This document shows positions 1 through 8,914 of a stretch of 64,000 bases of DNA, in pieces; the stretch's first letter is position 1; each line of letters opens with the position of its first letter. Source of the DNA: Frateuria_A sp051900415 (lineage in GTDB: Bacteria > Pseudomonadota > Gammaproteobacteria > Xanthomonadales > Rhodanobacteraceae); contig NZ_JBHZGL010000001.1 in the NCBI RefSeq assembly GCF_051900415.1, positions 310,001 through 374,000 on the forward strand, written 5' to 3'. Below the pieces are notes generated by a model, which did not search any database, was not told the origin of the DNA, and saw only the letters and a list, made by a program, of their open reading frames with translations. The position numbers were made by a program, and so were the translations under genes.

Positions 1-2690
1 CCCAACAGGCACAGCAACTGCAGACGATCACCGTCACCGGCTCGGCGATCCCGCGCATCGACGTGGAGACACCTTCGCCAGTCACGGTGATCACCGCGGC
101 GCAGATCGAGCGCAGCGGCCTGAAGACGGTCAGCGACGTCGTGCGCGCGATCTCCGCCGACAACAGCGGTTCGATCCCGACCGCCTTCACCGCCGGTTTC
201 GCGGCGGGCTCCGCCGGCGTCGCCCTGCGCGGCCTGACGGTCAACTCGACGCTCGTGCTGGTCGACGGCCGCCGCTCGACCAATTACCCGCTGGCAGACG
301 ACGGCCAGCGCACCTTCGTCGACCTCAACACGATCCCGGTCAACGCGATCGAACGCATCGACGTGCTCAAGGACGGCGCCTCGTCGCTTTACGGCGCCGA
401 CGCGATTGCCGGCGTGGTCAACATCATCCTCAAGCACGACTACAAGGGCCTCGAAGGGACCGCCGAGATCGGTACTTCCCAGCGTGGTGGCGGCACCACG
501 CGCCGCGTCACCCTGCTGTTCGGCGGCGGCGACCTGCAGAAGAACGGCTGGAACGCCTACGGCAGCATCGAGGCGCAGAAGGACGACCGCATCTGGGCCC
601 GCGACCGCGACTATCCGTACAACACCACTGACCTCAGTCCGGGCGGCGGGAGCGATCTCAACTGGGGCCAGCCGGGATTCAACAACGGCTCCATCTGGGG
701 CATGGTGCAGCCCGCCGTGCCGGGCGTGCCGGGACCGGGCGGCCAGCAGACCGGCACCGCGGTCGACGGTTCGCTGTGGCAACCGCTGCGCCCGTGCGGA
801 CCGGGCTCCACCCTGGTGACCAACGAGCTGGGCAGCGGGTGCGAGCAGAACCAGATCGCCGACTACATCGACCTGGCACCCAAGCAGGAACGCGCGGGCG
901 TCTACGGCCGGCTGACCGTGAAGGTCGGCGACACCAGCGAGGCCTACGTCAGCGGCAGCTACTACCACAACAAGGTGGAAGCCGCGGCCACGCCGCCGCA
1001 GATCCGTGCTGGCACGCCGGTGAACACCCGCTCGATCGTGTTACCGGCGACCCTGCCGGACGGTTCGGACAACCCGAACAACCCGTACCCCGGCCAGCCG
1101 GCGCTGATCACCTACGCCTTCGGCGATATCCAGGGCGGCGCCAAGACCGTCAACGACAACCTGCGCATGGTCGGCGGCATCCACGGCCTGTGGGGCGAGT
1201 GGAACTACGACAGCGCGCTGGTGCTCAACCACAGCTCGCTGGACGTGGACAACTACGGCTTCCTCAACTACGCCGCGCTGATCAGCGCCGTGAACAACGG
1301 CACGTATAACTTCATCGACCCGTCGCAAAACTCGCCCGAGCTGCTCGCCCAGCTCGCGCCGGTGCTGCACAAGAAGTCGACCACCGACCTGCAGTCGCTG
1401 GACTTCCACCTCACGCGCCTGTTGATGGATCTGCCGGGCGGTTCGCTGGGCCTGGCCACCGGCATCGACCTGCGCCGCGAGAAGCAGTCCGATCCGGACC
1501 TCAACCCCGGCCTGTCAGCCCAGGGCCTGGGCGTGGCGCACACCTTCGGCAAGCGCACGGTCAAGGGCATCTATGCCGAGCTGGACGCGCCGTTCCTGGA
1601 ATCGCTGGAGGTGGACGTGTCCGGCCGCTACGACCGCTATTCCGACTTCGGCGGCAATTTCTCGCCGAAGGTCGGCTTCAAGTGGAAGCCGATCGAATCG
1701 CTGGCGATCCGCGGCACATGGTCGAAGGGTTTCCGTGCACCGAGCTTCGCCGAGAACGGATCGAGCGAGTCGGAGGGTTTCGCTACCTACAACCTGCCGG
1801 ACGACTACGTGGCGGCGCATGGCAGCGATGCCTACACCCGTCCCTACGGCCTGGCCTACGACACCATCGGCAACCCCGATATCCAGCCGGAAAAATCCAA
1901 GAGCTGGACCTTCGGCGTGCTGTGGCAGCCGACCGGGCAGTTCAGCGCGTCGGTGGACTACTACGACATCAAGAAGACCGGGGTGATCGGCCAGTTCGAC
2001 CCGCAGGCGGTGCTCGATGCCTACTTCGCCGGCCAGCCGCTGCCGCCGGGCTCGGCAATCATCCCCGACGTGCCCGACCCGGAGCACCCGACGCTGTTGC
2101 CCAAGCCGGTGGTGGTGCAGGCGCCCTACGTCAACCAGAACGCGTTGCAGACCAAGGGCGTGGACCTGGACCTGATCGGCAACTTCGACTTCGGCGGCGT
2201 GAAGCTGCGCAGCGAGTTCAGTGCCACGCGCATCTTCGAGTGGAACCTCACCCTGCAGGACGGCACGGTGCAGCGCTTCGTCGGCACGCACGGCGTGTAC
2301 GCCGTGTCCTCCGGCGCCGGTACGCCGCGTGACCGTGCGACCTGGTCGAACAGCTTTATGTTCGGCCCGGCGACGATCACCGGCACGCTGTACTACACCA
2401 GCGGCATCAGCATGACGTCGCCGGACGCGGGCGAGGGCTGCATCTCCACCGACGACAACGGCGATGCGTTCCCGCCGAGCTGCCACGTGGGCGCCTGGAC
2501 GCAGTTCGATCTCACCGGCAACTACGACTTCAACGACCACTTTTCGGTCTATGCGTCGGTCCTCAACGCGTTCGATCGCCGTGCGCCGTTCGATCCGGCG
2601 AACTACGCCGGCGTCAACTACAACCCGACCTGGTCGCAGATGGGCATGGTCGGGCGGTTCTACACGGTCGGCGTGAAGTACAAGATGTAA
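1..2690 (+). CDS. TonB-dependent outer-membrane receptor, 5' end missing
   Basis: The reading frame is open from base 3, so the signal peptide and true start lie before the window. It begins with a TonB-box/plug-like segment (QTITVTGS, then TPSPVTVITAAQIERSG), followed by plug motifs LRGLTVNSTLVLVDGRR and YGADAIAGVVNIIL. A long beta-barrel follows with TonB-receptor hallmarks such as GTWSKGFRAPSFAE and NPDIQPEKSKSWTFGV, and it ends VGVKYKM. About 895 residues are visible. These receptors sit in the outer membrane and use TonB/ExbBD energy to import siderophores, vitamins, or (often in this group) oligosaccharides and peptides. The ligand cannot be told from sequence. The family call is secure. 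Confidence 0.95.
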   Translation, partial: QQAQQLQTITVTGSAIPRIDVETPSPVTVITAAQIERSGLKTVSDVVRAISADNSGSIPTAFTAGFAAGSAGVALRGLTVNSTLVLVDGRRSTNYPLADDGQRTFVDLNTIPVNAIERIDVLKDGASSLYGADAIAGVVNIILKHDYKGLEGTAEIGTSQRGGGTTRRVTLLFGGGDLQKNGWNAYGSIEAQKDDRIWARDRDYPYNTTDLSPGGGSDLNWGQPGFNNGSIWGMVQPAVPGVPGPGGQQTGTAVDGSLWQPLRPCGPGSTLVTNELGSGCEQNQIADYIDLAPKQERAGVYGRLTVKVGDTSEAYVSGSYYHNKVEAAATPPQIRAGTPVNTRSIVLPATLPDGSDNPNNPYPGQPALITYAFGDIQGGAKTVNDNLRMVGGIHGLWGEWNYDSALVLNHSSLDVDNYGFLNYAALISAVNNGTYNFIDPSQNSPELLAQLAPVLHKKSTTDLQSLDFHLTRLLMDLPGGSLGLATGIDLRREKQSDPDLNPGLSAQGLGVAHTFGKRTVKGIYAELDAPFLESLEVDVSGRYDRYSDFGGNFSPKVGFKWKPIESLAIRGTWSKGFRAPSFAENGSSESEGFATYNLPDDYVAAHGSDAYTRPYGLAYDTIGNPDIQPEKSKSWTFGVLWQPTGQFSASVDYYDIKKTGVIGQFDPQAVLDAYFAGQPLPPGSAIIPDVPDPEHPTLLPKPVVVQAPYVNQNALQTKGVDLDLIGNFDFGGVKLRSEFSATRIFEWNLTLQDGTVQRFVGTHGVYAVSSGAGTPRDRATWSNSFMFGPATITGTLYYTSGISMTSPDAGEGCISTDDNGDAFPPSCHVGAWTQFDLTGNYDFNDHFSVYASVLNAFDRRAPFDPANYAGVNYNPTWSQMGMVGRFYTVGVKYKM

Positions 2691-2711
2691 CCCGCGCACG
2701 CGGGCCTTCCG

Positions 2712-2741
2712 GGGCGCGCCGCCAACGGCGCGCCCTTTTTT
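2712..2741 (+). terminator. Rho-independent terminator after the TonB receptor
   Basis: A perfect 9-bp GC-only stem (GGGCGCGCC / GGCGCGCCC) with a 6-nt loop is followed at once by six T residues. A smaller hairpin (CCCGCG/CGCGGG) lies just before it at 2691-2704. It lies 21 bp after the receptor stop codon and 40 bp before the next gene, so it should insulate that gene from receptor transcription. Confidence 0.9.
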
Positions 2742-2781
2742 GTCGGCGACAATAGTTCTTTCCATTTGGCCCGAGCCGTCC

Positions 2782-3534
2782 ATGTGCCTGATCGCTTTCG
2801 CCTGGAACGTCCATCCGCGCTGGCCGCTGGTGCTGGCGGGCAACCGCGACGAATACCACGCGCGCCCGAGCGCGCCGCTGGCCCGGTGGAGCGACATGCC
2901 GGTGATCGCCGGGCGCGATCTGGAAGCCGGCGGCACCTGGCTCGGAGTAAGCCCGCTCGGGCGTTGCGGCGTGGTCACCAACGTGCGCGACCCGCGCCAG
3001 CCGCAGACCGGGCTATCACGCGGCCTGCTGGTCACCGACTGGCTGCGCGGCGAGGCCGACGCCACCACGCACGCACGCGCGCTGTGCCGGGACGCAGCCC
3101 GCTATCGCCCGTTCAACCTGCTCACCTTCGACGCGCAGGCGGCCTTCTACCTGGGCAACCAGCCGGAGCCGCGCATGCAGGCGGTGACGCCGGGCGTGCA
3201 CGGGCTGTCCAACGCCGACTTCAACACGCCGTGGCCGAAGACGCGCCAGCTGATGGCGCGCCTGCAGGCATGGCTGGACGAAGGCGCTGAAGACGCCGCG
3301 CCGCTGTTCGCGGCGCTGGCCGACGAGCAGCCCGCCCTCGACCATGAGCTTCCCGATACCGGCATCGGCCGCGAGCGGGAACGCTGGCTCTCGCCTGCGT
3401 TCATCCGCGGGCCCGAATACGGCACGCGCGCGAGCACGCTGGTGCTGATCGACCGCACGGGTGGCGGGCGGATCATCGAGCGCCGGTTCGGACCGGATGG
3501 ACGTCCAGAAAGCCAGAGCGACATGACGTGGTGA
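2782..3534 (+). CDS. NRDE/TANGO2 family protein
   Basis: A 250-residue protein starting MCLIAFAW with the family signature NRDEYHARP near residue 22. TANGO2/NRDE proteins begin with Met-Cys, and the cysteine is a predicted N-terminal nucleophile after Met removal. That is why I choose this ATG and not the in-frame start 42 bp upstream. Further family features are GGTWLGV, the FNLLTFD stretch and the C-terminal GTRASTLVLID segment. The human homologue is linked to metabolic disease and haem or lipid handling has been proposed, but the bacterial role is not settled. It is cytoplasmic, stands alone here and has the expected family length. Confidence 0.9.
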   Translation: MCLIAFAWNVHPRWPLVLAGNRDEYHARPSAPLARWSDMPVIAGRDLEAGGTWLGVSPLGRCGVVTNVRDPRQPQTGLSRGLLVTDWLRGEADATTHARALCRDAARYRPFNLLTFDAQAAFYLGNQPEPRMQAVTPGVHGLSNADFNTPWPKTRQLMARLQAWLDEGAEDAAPLFAALADEQPALDHELPDTGIGRERERWLSPAFIRGPEYGTRASTLVLIDRTGGGRIIERRFGPDGRPESQSDMTW

Positions 3535-3580
3535 ACTGCCCGCCGCGTACCGCGCACATCCAGGCCGGGCGCGATCGGGG

Positions 3581-3625
3581 CCTCTCCCCGCCGGGGAGAG
3601 GGTGGGTGAGGCCGGGGCTCGCCTG
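3581..3625. repeat. Dispersed palindrome, CCCTCTCC/GGAGAGGG family
   Basis: A short perfect palindrome around CTCTCCCCG/CGGGGAGAG is followed by GGTGGGTGAGGCCGGGGCTCGC. The same sequence recurs near 21.2, 43.35, 43.66, 44.45 and 44.8 kb. It lies in the gap between the TANGO2 gene and ligB and may act as a weak terminator. No gene is seen in 3535-3761. Confidence 0.75.
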
Positions 3626-3761
3626 AAACCCCACTGATCCCTGCGCAATCGCCCACCTCCCGATCGGGCGCGCCCTACGCCATCGATCGGCCGGCTGCCA
3701 CTGCGCCGATGGCCGGCGCACCGCTACCGTGTCGGACCTGCCACCCACGAGGGAACGTTCG

Positions 3762-5447
3762 ATGCGACACGGATGGCGCTGGTGGCTGTTGGCCGCCTGC
3801 CTGCTGATCAGACCTTGCCTGGCCACCTGCCCAGCCTGGGATGCACCGCGCGCCACGCACGAGCTGCAGGCCCTGCACGATCAGCTCGACCGCTGGAACC
3901 ATGCCTACCGCACCGACGGCCGCTCGCCCGTCGACGACGCGATCTACGACCAGGCCCTCGCCCGCTACGAAAGCTGGCGCGCCTGCTTTCCCGGACAGGC
4001 GCCGCCGGCGCTGGCGCACCTGGCCGATGCGACCGGCCCCGTCCGCGCGCCGATCGCGCAGACCGGCCTGGCCAAGCTCCCCGATGCGGCGGCCGTGCAG
4101 GCGTGGATGCATGAGCGTGGCGACCGCGACCTGTGGGTGCAGCCCAAGGCCGACGGCGTGGCCGTCACCTTGCTGTATGTCGAGGGCGAGCTGCGCCAGG
4201 CCGTGAGCCGTGGCGACGGCCTGCATGGCTCGGACTGGACCGCGCAGGTGGAAAGGATCGCGGCCGTGCCGAAACGCCTCGCGCACGCGCCACCGCGCGT
4301 GGTGCTGCAGGGCGAGCTAGTCTGGCACCTGCCAGGGCACCGGCAGGCCACCGAGGGCGGCGTGCGTGCGCGTGCCGATGTCGCTGGTGCACTGGCACGC
4401 CAACCGTTCGACGCCCGGACGGCGGCGCACATCGGCCTGTTCGTGTGGGACTGGCCGAGCGGGCCGGCCGACATGCGTGCGCGACTGGCGGGCCTCCAGG
4501 CCATGGGCTTCGGCGCCAGCGTGGCGCTGACCCAGCCGGTGACGAGCCTCGCGCAGGTCCGCCGCTGGCGCGAGCGCTGGTACCGCCAGGCGCTGCCCTT
4601 CGCCAGCGACGGCACCGTGCTGCGCCAGGGCCACCGGCCGCGCGGCACCGCGTGGCAGCCCGCGCCACCGGACTGGGCGGTCGCCTGGAAATACCCGCCC
4701 GCCAGGGCGCTGGCCACGGTGCGCGCGGTGGACTTCCGCCGCGGGCGGCGCGGCCGCATCAGCGTGGTGCTCGAGCTGGAGCCGGTGGTGCTGGACGACC
4801 GCACGGTGCGACGCGTGAGCGTCGGCTCGCTGGCCCGCTGGCGCAAGCTCGACGCACGGCCGGGCGACCAGGTCGCGCTCTCGTTGGCCGGCCTCACCAT
4901 CCCGCGCTTCGACGGCGTGGTGTGGCGCACCCGCGGGCGTGCTGCGGTAGTCGTCCCGCCGGAAACGATGCGCGATGGCCTGGACTGCTGGCATCCCGAT
5001 GCCGGTTGCGAACGCCAGTTCCTGGCGCGGCTGGTGTGGCTCGGCGGTCGGCAAGGCTTGCGCATCGATGGCATCGGCGAGACGACCTGGCGCGCCCTCG
5101 TCGATGCCGGGCTGGTGCACGGCGTATTGGACTGGCTCTCGCTCACGCCCGCGCAGCTGGCGGCGGTGCCGCGCATCGGCGCCACCCGTGGCGCAAAGCT
5201 GTCCCGGGCATTCGCACATGCGCGGGCGGCCGGGTTTGCATCCTGGCTGCGCGCGATGGGCATGCCGGCAGCGGGGGCTGCCGCTCTGCCCAACTGGGGT
5301 GTGCTGGCGGCGCGGGACGCGGCGGTATGGGCGAAGGAGCCGGGCGTCGGTCCCGCCGGGGCCGCGCGGTTGCAGGCCTTCTTCCACCACCCGGAGGTGG
5401 GCCGCCTCGCCGCGCGACTGCACGCGATGGGTATCACCGGGTTCTGA
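3762..5447 (+). CDS. ligB: NAD-dependent DNA ligase LigB
   Basis: A 561-residue protein, nearly the length of E. coli LigB (560). The adenylation motif KADGVAVTLLY (nucleophilic Lys about residue 128) is followed by SRGDG, then an OB-fold region (GDQVALSLAGLTIPRF) and helix-hairpin-helix repeats (LAAVPRIGATRGAKLSRAF). A C-terminal BRCT domain is absent, as in LigB and unlike LigA. The protein begins with a hydrophobic signal-like segment (RWWLLAACLLIRPCLA) followed by CPAW, an arrangement also known in LigB of enterobacteria. LigB seals nicks using NAD+, but its physiological role is unclear. An in-frame GTG 33 bp upstream is the alternative start; I prefer this ATG because it places the hydrophobic segment at the N-terminus. 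Confidence 0.93.
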   Translation: MRHGWRWWLLAACLLIRPCLATCPAWDAPRATHELQALHDQLDRWNHAYRTDGRSPVDDAIYDQALARYESWRACFPGQAPPALAHLADATGPVRAPIAQTGLAKLPDAAAVQAWMHERGDRDLWVQPKADGVAVTLLYVEGELRQAVSRGDGLHGSDWTAQVERIAAVPKRLAHAPPRVVLQGELVWHLPGHRQATEGGVRARADVAGALARQPFDARTAAHIGLFVWDWPSGPADMRARLAGLQAMGFGASVALTQPVTSLAQVRRWRERWYRQALPFASDGTVLRQGHRPRGTAWQPAPPDWAVAWKYPPARALATVRAVDFRRGRRGRISVVLELEPVVLDDRTVRRVSVGSLARWRKLDARPGDQVALSLAGLTIPRFDGVVWRTRGRAAVVVPPETMRDGLDCWHPDAGCERQFLARLVWLGGRQGLRIDGIGETTWRALVDAGLVHGVLDWLSLTPAQLAAVPRIGATRGAKLSRAFAHARAAGFASWLRAMGMPAAGAAALPNWGVLAARDAAVWAKEPGVGPAGAARLQAFFHHPEVGRLAARLHAMGITGF

Positions 5448-5479
5448 GCAACACGCGGGGGCCTGCCCGCAGGCAACCG

Positions 5480-5878
5480 CTAGGCCAGGATCTCGCCGTC
5501 CACGTAATACCAGCGGCCATCCTCGCGCAGGAACCGGCTTACCTCGTGCAGGCGCTGTGCCCGCCCGCCGCCGTAGCGCAGGCGCGCGATGAATTCGACC
5601 ACCGCCTCGACCGCGCCATCCTCGTGACGCTTCACGGACAGTCCAAGCCAGCTCGGCGCCGGCTGCTGCGCGGCGAGCTTCAGGTGCGCCGGGCGCGTGC
5701 TCGGATGCCAGGTGGCCAGCAGGTAGTCTTCGCGTTTCAACACGTACGCGCTGTAGCGCGAACGCATCAGCGCTTCGGCGGTCGGCGCGGCGCGCCCCTC
5801 ATGCAGCGGCCCGCAGCAGTGCGCGTAGCCGGCGGGGTTGCCGCAAGGGCAGGGAGTAAGGATGTCGACGGCGCGCAC
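5480..5878 (-). CDS. YchJ-family SEC-C metal-binding protein (UPF0225)
   Basis: A 132-residue protein with an N-terminal SEC-C zinc motif (PCPCGN then HCCGPLHEG; cysteines at about residues 10, 12, 21 and 22). The YchJ core follows (LMRSRYSAYVL, then FRERSRF-type segment EVSRFLREDGRWYYVDGE). The GTG at 5878 follows GGTGGA at a fair distance and gives the usual YchJ start just before the CxC. The open frame extends further upstream, but that part looks like read-through of the neighbouring gene. YchJ proteins are small cytoplasmic zinc-binding proteins of unknown function. Confidence 0.85.
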   Translation of the reverse strand: MRAVDILTPCPCGNPAGYAHCCGPLHEGRAAPTAEALMRSRYSAYVLKREDYLLATWHPSTRPAHLKLAAQQPAPSWLGLSVKRHEDGAVEAVVEFIARLRYGGGRAQRLHEVSRFLREDGRWYYVDGEILA

Positions 5879-5954
5879 GTTATGCAGGAATCCACCGGAA
5901 GAGTGCTGCCGGTCATCCTGACGGTTGGGGCGGAAAATGCAACGCGTCGACCAC

Positions 5955-6500
5955 TCAGTCGGCCCGCTGGCGCGAAACCAGCAGCGGCGCCAGGTCGTAA
6001 CCCATGCGCCGCGGGATGGCCTTGAGCTCCTCGAACAGGTGGTAGTCCATGCGCGGTTCGCGGCCCAGGATCCACAGGTAGCGGCGCCGAGGTTCGCCGA
6101 CCACGGCCCAGCGGTAGTCGGCATCCAGGGCGATCACCCAATGCTCGTTCCACACGAAGCGCAGGCGGTTCAGCCAGGCCGGGGCGAAGCGCAGTTGCAG
6201 CCGTGCCGGTTCGCGCAAGGGCTCGGGTTGGCGCAGCACGCCGTGCGCTTCGCTCAGCCGGCCATCCTCGTCACGGCAGGCGCTGACCACCGCGACCAGG
6301 CCGTCGTCGCGTGGCGTGTATTCCAGCGTGAGTTCGCCCCAGCAGCGGCGCTGGAACGGCAGCGGCAGCCAGGCCAGGCCGTGCCATCGCCCGATGTAGC
6401 GTTCGAGGTCCAGCCATGGCACGGCCTCCACGCCGCGCGCGGTGGCGCCGGTGCTGCGTGCCGGACGTGGCGACGATCGCCTGTCTGTGTGCTGTTGCAT
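5955..6500 (-). CDS. Lipocalin-family protein (Blc-like)
   Basis: A 181-residue protein with bacterial lipocalin motifs: DLERYIGRWHGLAWLP near the start (the GxW lipocalin signature region), ALDADYRWAVVGEPRRRYLWILGREP near the C-terminus, and ELTLEYTPRDDG in between. Blc lipocalins bind lysophospholipids or other hydrophobic ligands and are normally outer-membrane lipoproteins. Here no lipobox or clear signal peptide is visible from the ATG at 6500, so this one is probably cytoplasmic, or its start is misplaced. It follows the DUF938 gene on the same strand. Confidence 0.8.
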   Translation of the reverse strand: MQQHTDRRSSPRPARSTGATARGVEAVPWLDLERYIGRWHGLAWLPLPFQRRCWGELTLEYTPRDDGLVAVVSACRDEDGRLSEAHGVLRQPEPLREPARLQLRFAPAWLNRLRFVWNEHWVIALDADYRWAVVGEPRRRYLWILGREPRMDYHLFEELKAIPRRMGYDLAPLLVSRQRAD

Positions 6501-6595
6501 GGGCTCCCCGAACGACGAAAGCCCCCTCATGAAGCACGCCTGGCGATCAACCCGGCGTCAAGCGTGCGCGATCCTCCGAAGGTCCGCGGCTTGTG

Positions 6596-7195
6596 TCACC
6601 CGGCACCTTGCCGGTGCCACACGCGGCAGCGGTTGTTGGCCGGCATTGCGCGATCTTCTTGCAGCACAAAACCGGCGGCGCGTGCCAGCGCGTCGACCGC
6701 CTCCGCATCGCGCAGGCCCATGCATGGATCGCGCATCTTCAGCGAGCGGTCGAAGGCCGCGTTGCTTTCGCTGGTGTAGTGGCCGTCGTAGTTGAACGGG
6801 CCGTAGATGACCAGCACCGCGCCATCGGTCGTGACGGCAGGCAGGCGCGCAAACAGCTGCCCGACTTCCGCCCAGCCCATGATGTGCAGCGTGTTGGCGC
6901 TGAACACCGCGTCGTAGCGTGTGCAGGGCCAACCGCCTGCCACGTCCAGTTCGAACGGCTCGGGCGTGTTGGGCAACCTGGCTTCGTCAAGCCAGGCGCG
7001 GATGCCGGGCAGGTACTCGCCGCGGTCGGAACACTGCCAGTTCAGCCACGGCATGGCCGCGGCGAAATGCACCGCGTGCTGGCCGGTGCCGCTGCCGATC
7101 TCCAGCACGCGCGAGCAGCCCGCGAAGGCCTCGCGCAACACGTCCAGGATCGGCTCGCGGTTGCGTTCGCAGGCCGGCGCGAACGGCTTGCCCAT
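6596..7195 (-). CDS. DUF938 SAM-dependent methyltransferase-like protein
   Basis: A 199-residue protein with the DUF938 opening KPFAPACERNREPILDVL and a Rossmann methyltransferase motif I (VLEIGSGTGQHAVHF, about residues 29-43). The acidic segment QCSDRGEY and SANTLHIMGW follow. The fold predicts S-adenosylmethionine binding; the substrate is unknown. The start lies one base past the stop of the upstream 65-residue membrane protein gene, so the two are probably translationally coupled. Confidence 0.88.
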   Translation of the reverse strand: MGKPFAPACERNREPILDVLREAFAGCSRVLEIGSGTGQHAVHFAAAMPWLNWQCSDRGEYLPGIRAWLDEARLPNTPEPFELDVAGGWPCTRYDAVFSANTLHIMGWAEVGQLFARLPAVTTDGAVLVIYGPFNYDGHYTSESNAAFDRSLKMRDPCMGLRDAEAVDALARAAGFVLQEDRAMPANNRCRVWHRQGAG

Positions 7196-7196
7196 C

Positions 7197-7394
7197 TCAG
7201 GCCGGGCGGCCGCGCAGCACGCGGGCAGGCAGCATCAGCAGCGCGCCGAGGAAGGCGAACACCGCGTGCAGCGTGATCCCTACCAGCCGGAACGGAAGCG
7301 AGATCAACCAGACGATCGGCCACAGCACCAGCGCCAGCAGCGCCAGCGGCCAGCAGAACACGAGCAGCAGCAACCAGAGCAGGAAACCGACCAT
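7197..7394 (-). CDS. Small membrane protein, 65 residues, unknown
   Basis: Almost entirely hydrophobic (MVGFLLWLLLLVFCWPLALL and so on), with two predicted transmembrane helices and a basic tail (LPARVLRGRPA). It ends directly in front of the DUF938 start, a spacing typical of co-translated genes. I know no named family for it; similar short membrane proteins occur in related genomes as hypotheticals. Reality of the gene is supported by codon use matching its neighbours and by its position. Confidence 0.65.
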   Translation of the reverse strand: MVGFLLWLLLLVFCWPLALLALVLWPIVWLISLPFRLVGITLHAVFAFLGALLMLPARVLRGRPA

Positions 7395-7471
7395 GGCCGT
7401 ACCTCGGGTGGTGGGAAGTAAAAGACTCTAGCGCGGCCGGTTGCCGGCGCGTAGATGACTGGCGGCACCCG

Positions 7472-8059
7472 TCAGTGCATGCCGGCCATCGGGTCGACCC
7501 CGATCAGCCAGCCGTGCAGCCAGAACGCGAACAGGCACCAGGCGATGATGCCGATCACAACCGCGACCGCATCGCCGCGCAGCGTGCCGGCGGGGTAGAC
7601 AATGCCTTCCAGCCGGTCGCGCTGGCGCAACCAGATCGCCATCGGCAACGCCCAGGATAGGAACGCGCCGAACAGCACCACGTCGTGCAGCAGGCCGGTG
7701 GCGAGCAGGTGGCCCGACGCCCACACCACCACGCCCAGCAGCATGGGCTGGCCCAGCGCCGACTTGATGTGGTTGCGCGGCACGTAGGCGGCGACCACCA
7801 GCACGAAGGCCACCAGGGTGAACAGCGCGTTGAGGTGATCCATCGACGGCGGCGGCGCGTAAAGCACCAGCGGCAACCGCCGCGCCTGGCCGAACCCGAT
7901 GCAGGTCAGCACCAGGCCGGCCAGCGCCACCAGTGCAAACACGCCTTTCCAGGCGCGTTCGCCGAACCGGTCGATCTGCCGGCGGCGCCAGCGCGGAAAC
8001 ACCAGCGGCACCACGTGGATGCCGAGGAAAACGAACAGGCCGTAGATCATCAGCTGCAT
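7472..8059 (-). CDS. NnrU family membrane protein
   Basis: A 195-residue protein with about six hydrophobic helices and NnrU features: FLGIHVVPLVFPRWRRR at the N-terminus, then NHIKSALGQPMLLGVVVWASGHLLATG in the middle. NnrU was found beside denitrification genes and relates to 15-cis-zeta-carotene isomerase (Z-ISO), a haem-containing membrane enzyme; the bacterial function is undefined. The ATG at 8059 has GGGGAG 5-6 bases upstream. An in-frame ATG at 8083 is possible but less well supported. Confidence 0.85.
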   Translation of the reverse strand: MQLMIYGLFVFLGIHVVPLVFPRWRRRQIDRFGERAWKGVFALVALAGLVLTCIGFGQARRLPLVLYAPPPSMDHLNALFTLVAFVLVVAAYVPRNHIKSALGQPMLLGVVVWASGHLLATGLLHDVVLFGAFLSWALPMAIWLRQRDRLEGIVYPAGTLRGDAVAVVIGIIAWCLFAFWLHGWLIGVDPMAGMH

Positions 8060-8143
8060 CGCGCTTCTCCCCGGGTTCGACATCGATCATAGGCACGCCG
8101 CGGCGAGCCTTCGTGACGATGGCATCACGGCACGGCGGCTGGC

Positions 8144-8704
8144 TCAGCCGACCGGCAGCACGTCCACCGCGAGCACGACGCTGCCGGGTGCCAGCCGCAG
8201 GTGTGCCGGGGGCGTCGCCGCCTGCAGCCACGCATCGCCCGGCCCCAGCATGTCGTCATCCAGTTCCAGCCGGCCGCGTGCGCAGAACAGCAACACCGTC
8301 TCCGCCCGGGGTCGTGCCTGATCGGGCCCGCGCCAGACCGCGACGCGGCCGCGCGCGCGATCGCGGCGGACCATCAGGTTGAAGTCCCGGGTGGCGCCGC
8401 CGGCCAGCGTGATGGTCACCTGTGCCTCGCCTGCAAACGCGAACGGTACGAACGGTTCGGTCAGGGCATGCACGCGGCCGTCGTCGAGCGTCATGGCGAA
8501 GCCTTCGCCCTCCAGCAGCACGATGGTGCGGTCGATCCCGGGAAAGGCGGAGAAGGGCGCGGCGCTGTCGACCTCGGCCACGCTCACGCGCCAGAGGAAG
8601 TCGTCCATACCGGCGCCCGGCGGTGCCGCGGCCAGTTCGCGGGTGCGGCCCAGGCCATTCTTCCAGGGACGGGCGGGGCAGTCGTGCAGGCGCAGGAGAG
8701 GCAT
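8144..8704 (-). CDS. HutD/Ves family protein
   Basis: A 186-residue cupin-like protein with HutD motifs PWKNGLGRTRELA (residues 13-25), WRVSVAEVDSAAPFSAFPGIDRTIVLLEG and a RDFNLMVRRD segment. HutD proteins often lie in histidine utilisation clusters, where they may protect against urocanate or formiminoglutamate build-up; E. coli Ves is cold-inducible. No hut genes occur nearby, so this is a free-standing copy. The start is the ATG just after GGAGAG. The 210 bp between this gene and transaldolase show no gene. Confidence 0.88.
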   Translation of the reverse strand: MPLLRLHDCPARPWKNGLGRTRELAAAPPGAGMDDFLWRVSVAEVDSAAPFSAFPGIDRTIVLLEGEGFAMTLDDGRVHALTEPFVPFAFAGEAQVTITLAGGATRDFNLMVRRDRARGRVAVWRGPDQARPRAETVLLFCARGRLELDDDMLGPGDAWLQAATPPAHLRLAPGSVVLAVDVLPVG

Positions 8705-8914
8705 GGCCGCATTGTAGGGTGAGCTTTGGTGCGACGGCGGCCGGGAGTGTGGTGGCAGCGCCTCGACTCCGGCGCTTGGCGCCGCGCCCGGCACGACGAC
8801 CGCGAAACATGCTCGCCCTCGCGAAGCCAGGCCGCAGGGCCCACAGCGCGGCTCACTCCGTGCGAGCGACGCACCGCGCTTCCGCCAGCCGCACGCCCGG
8901 CAGGTGATGGAAAG

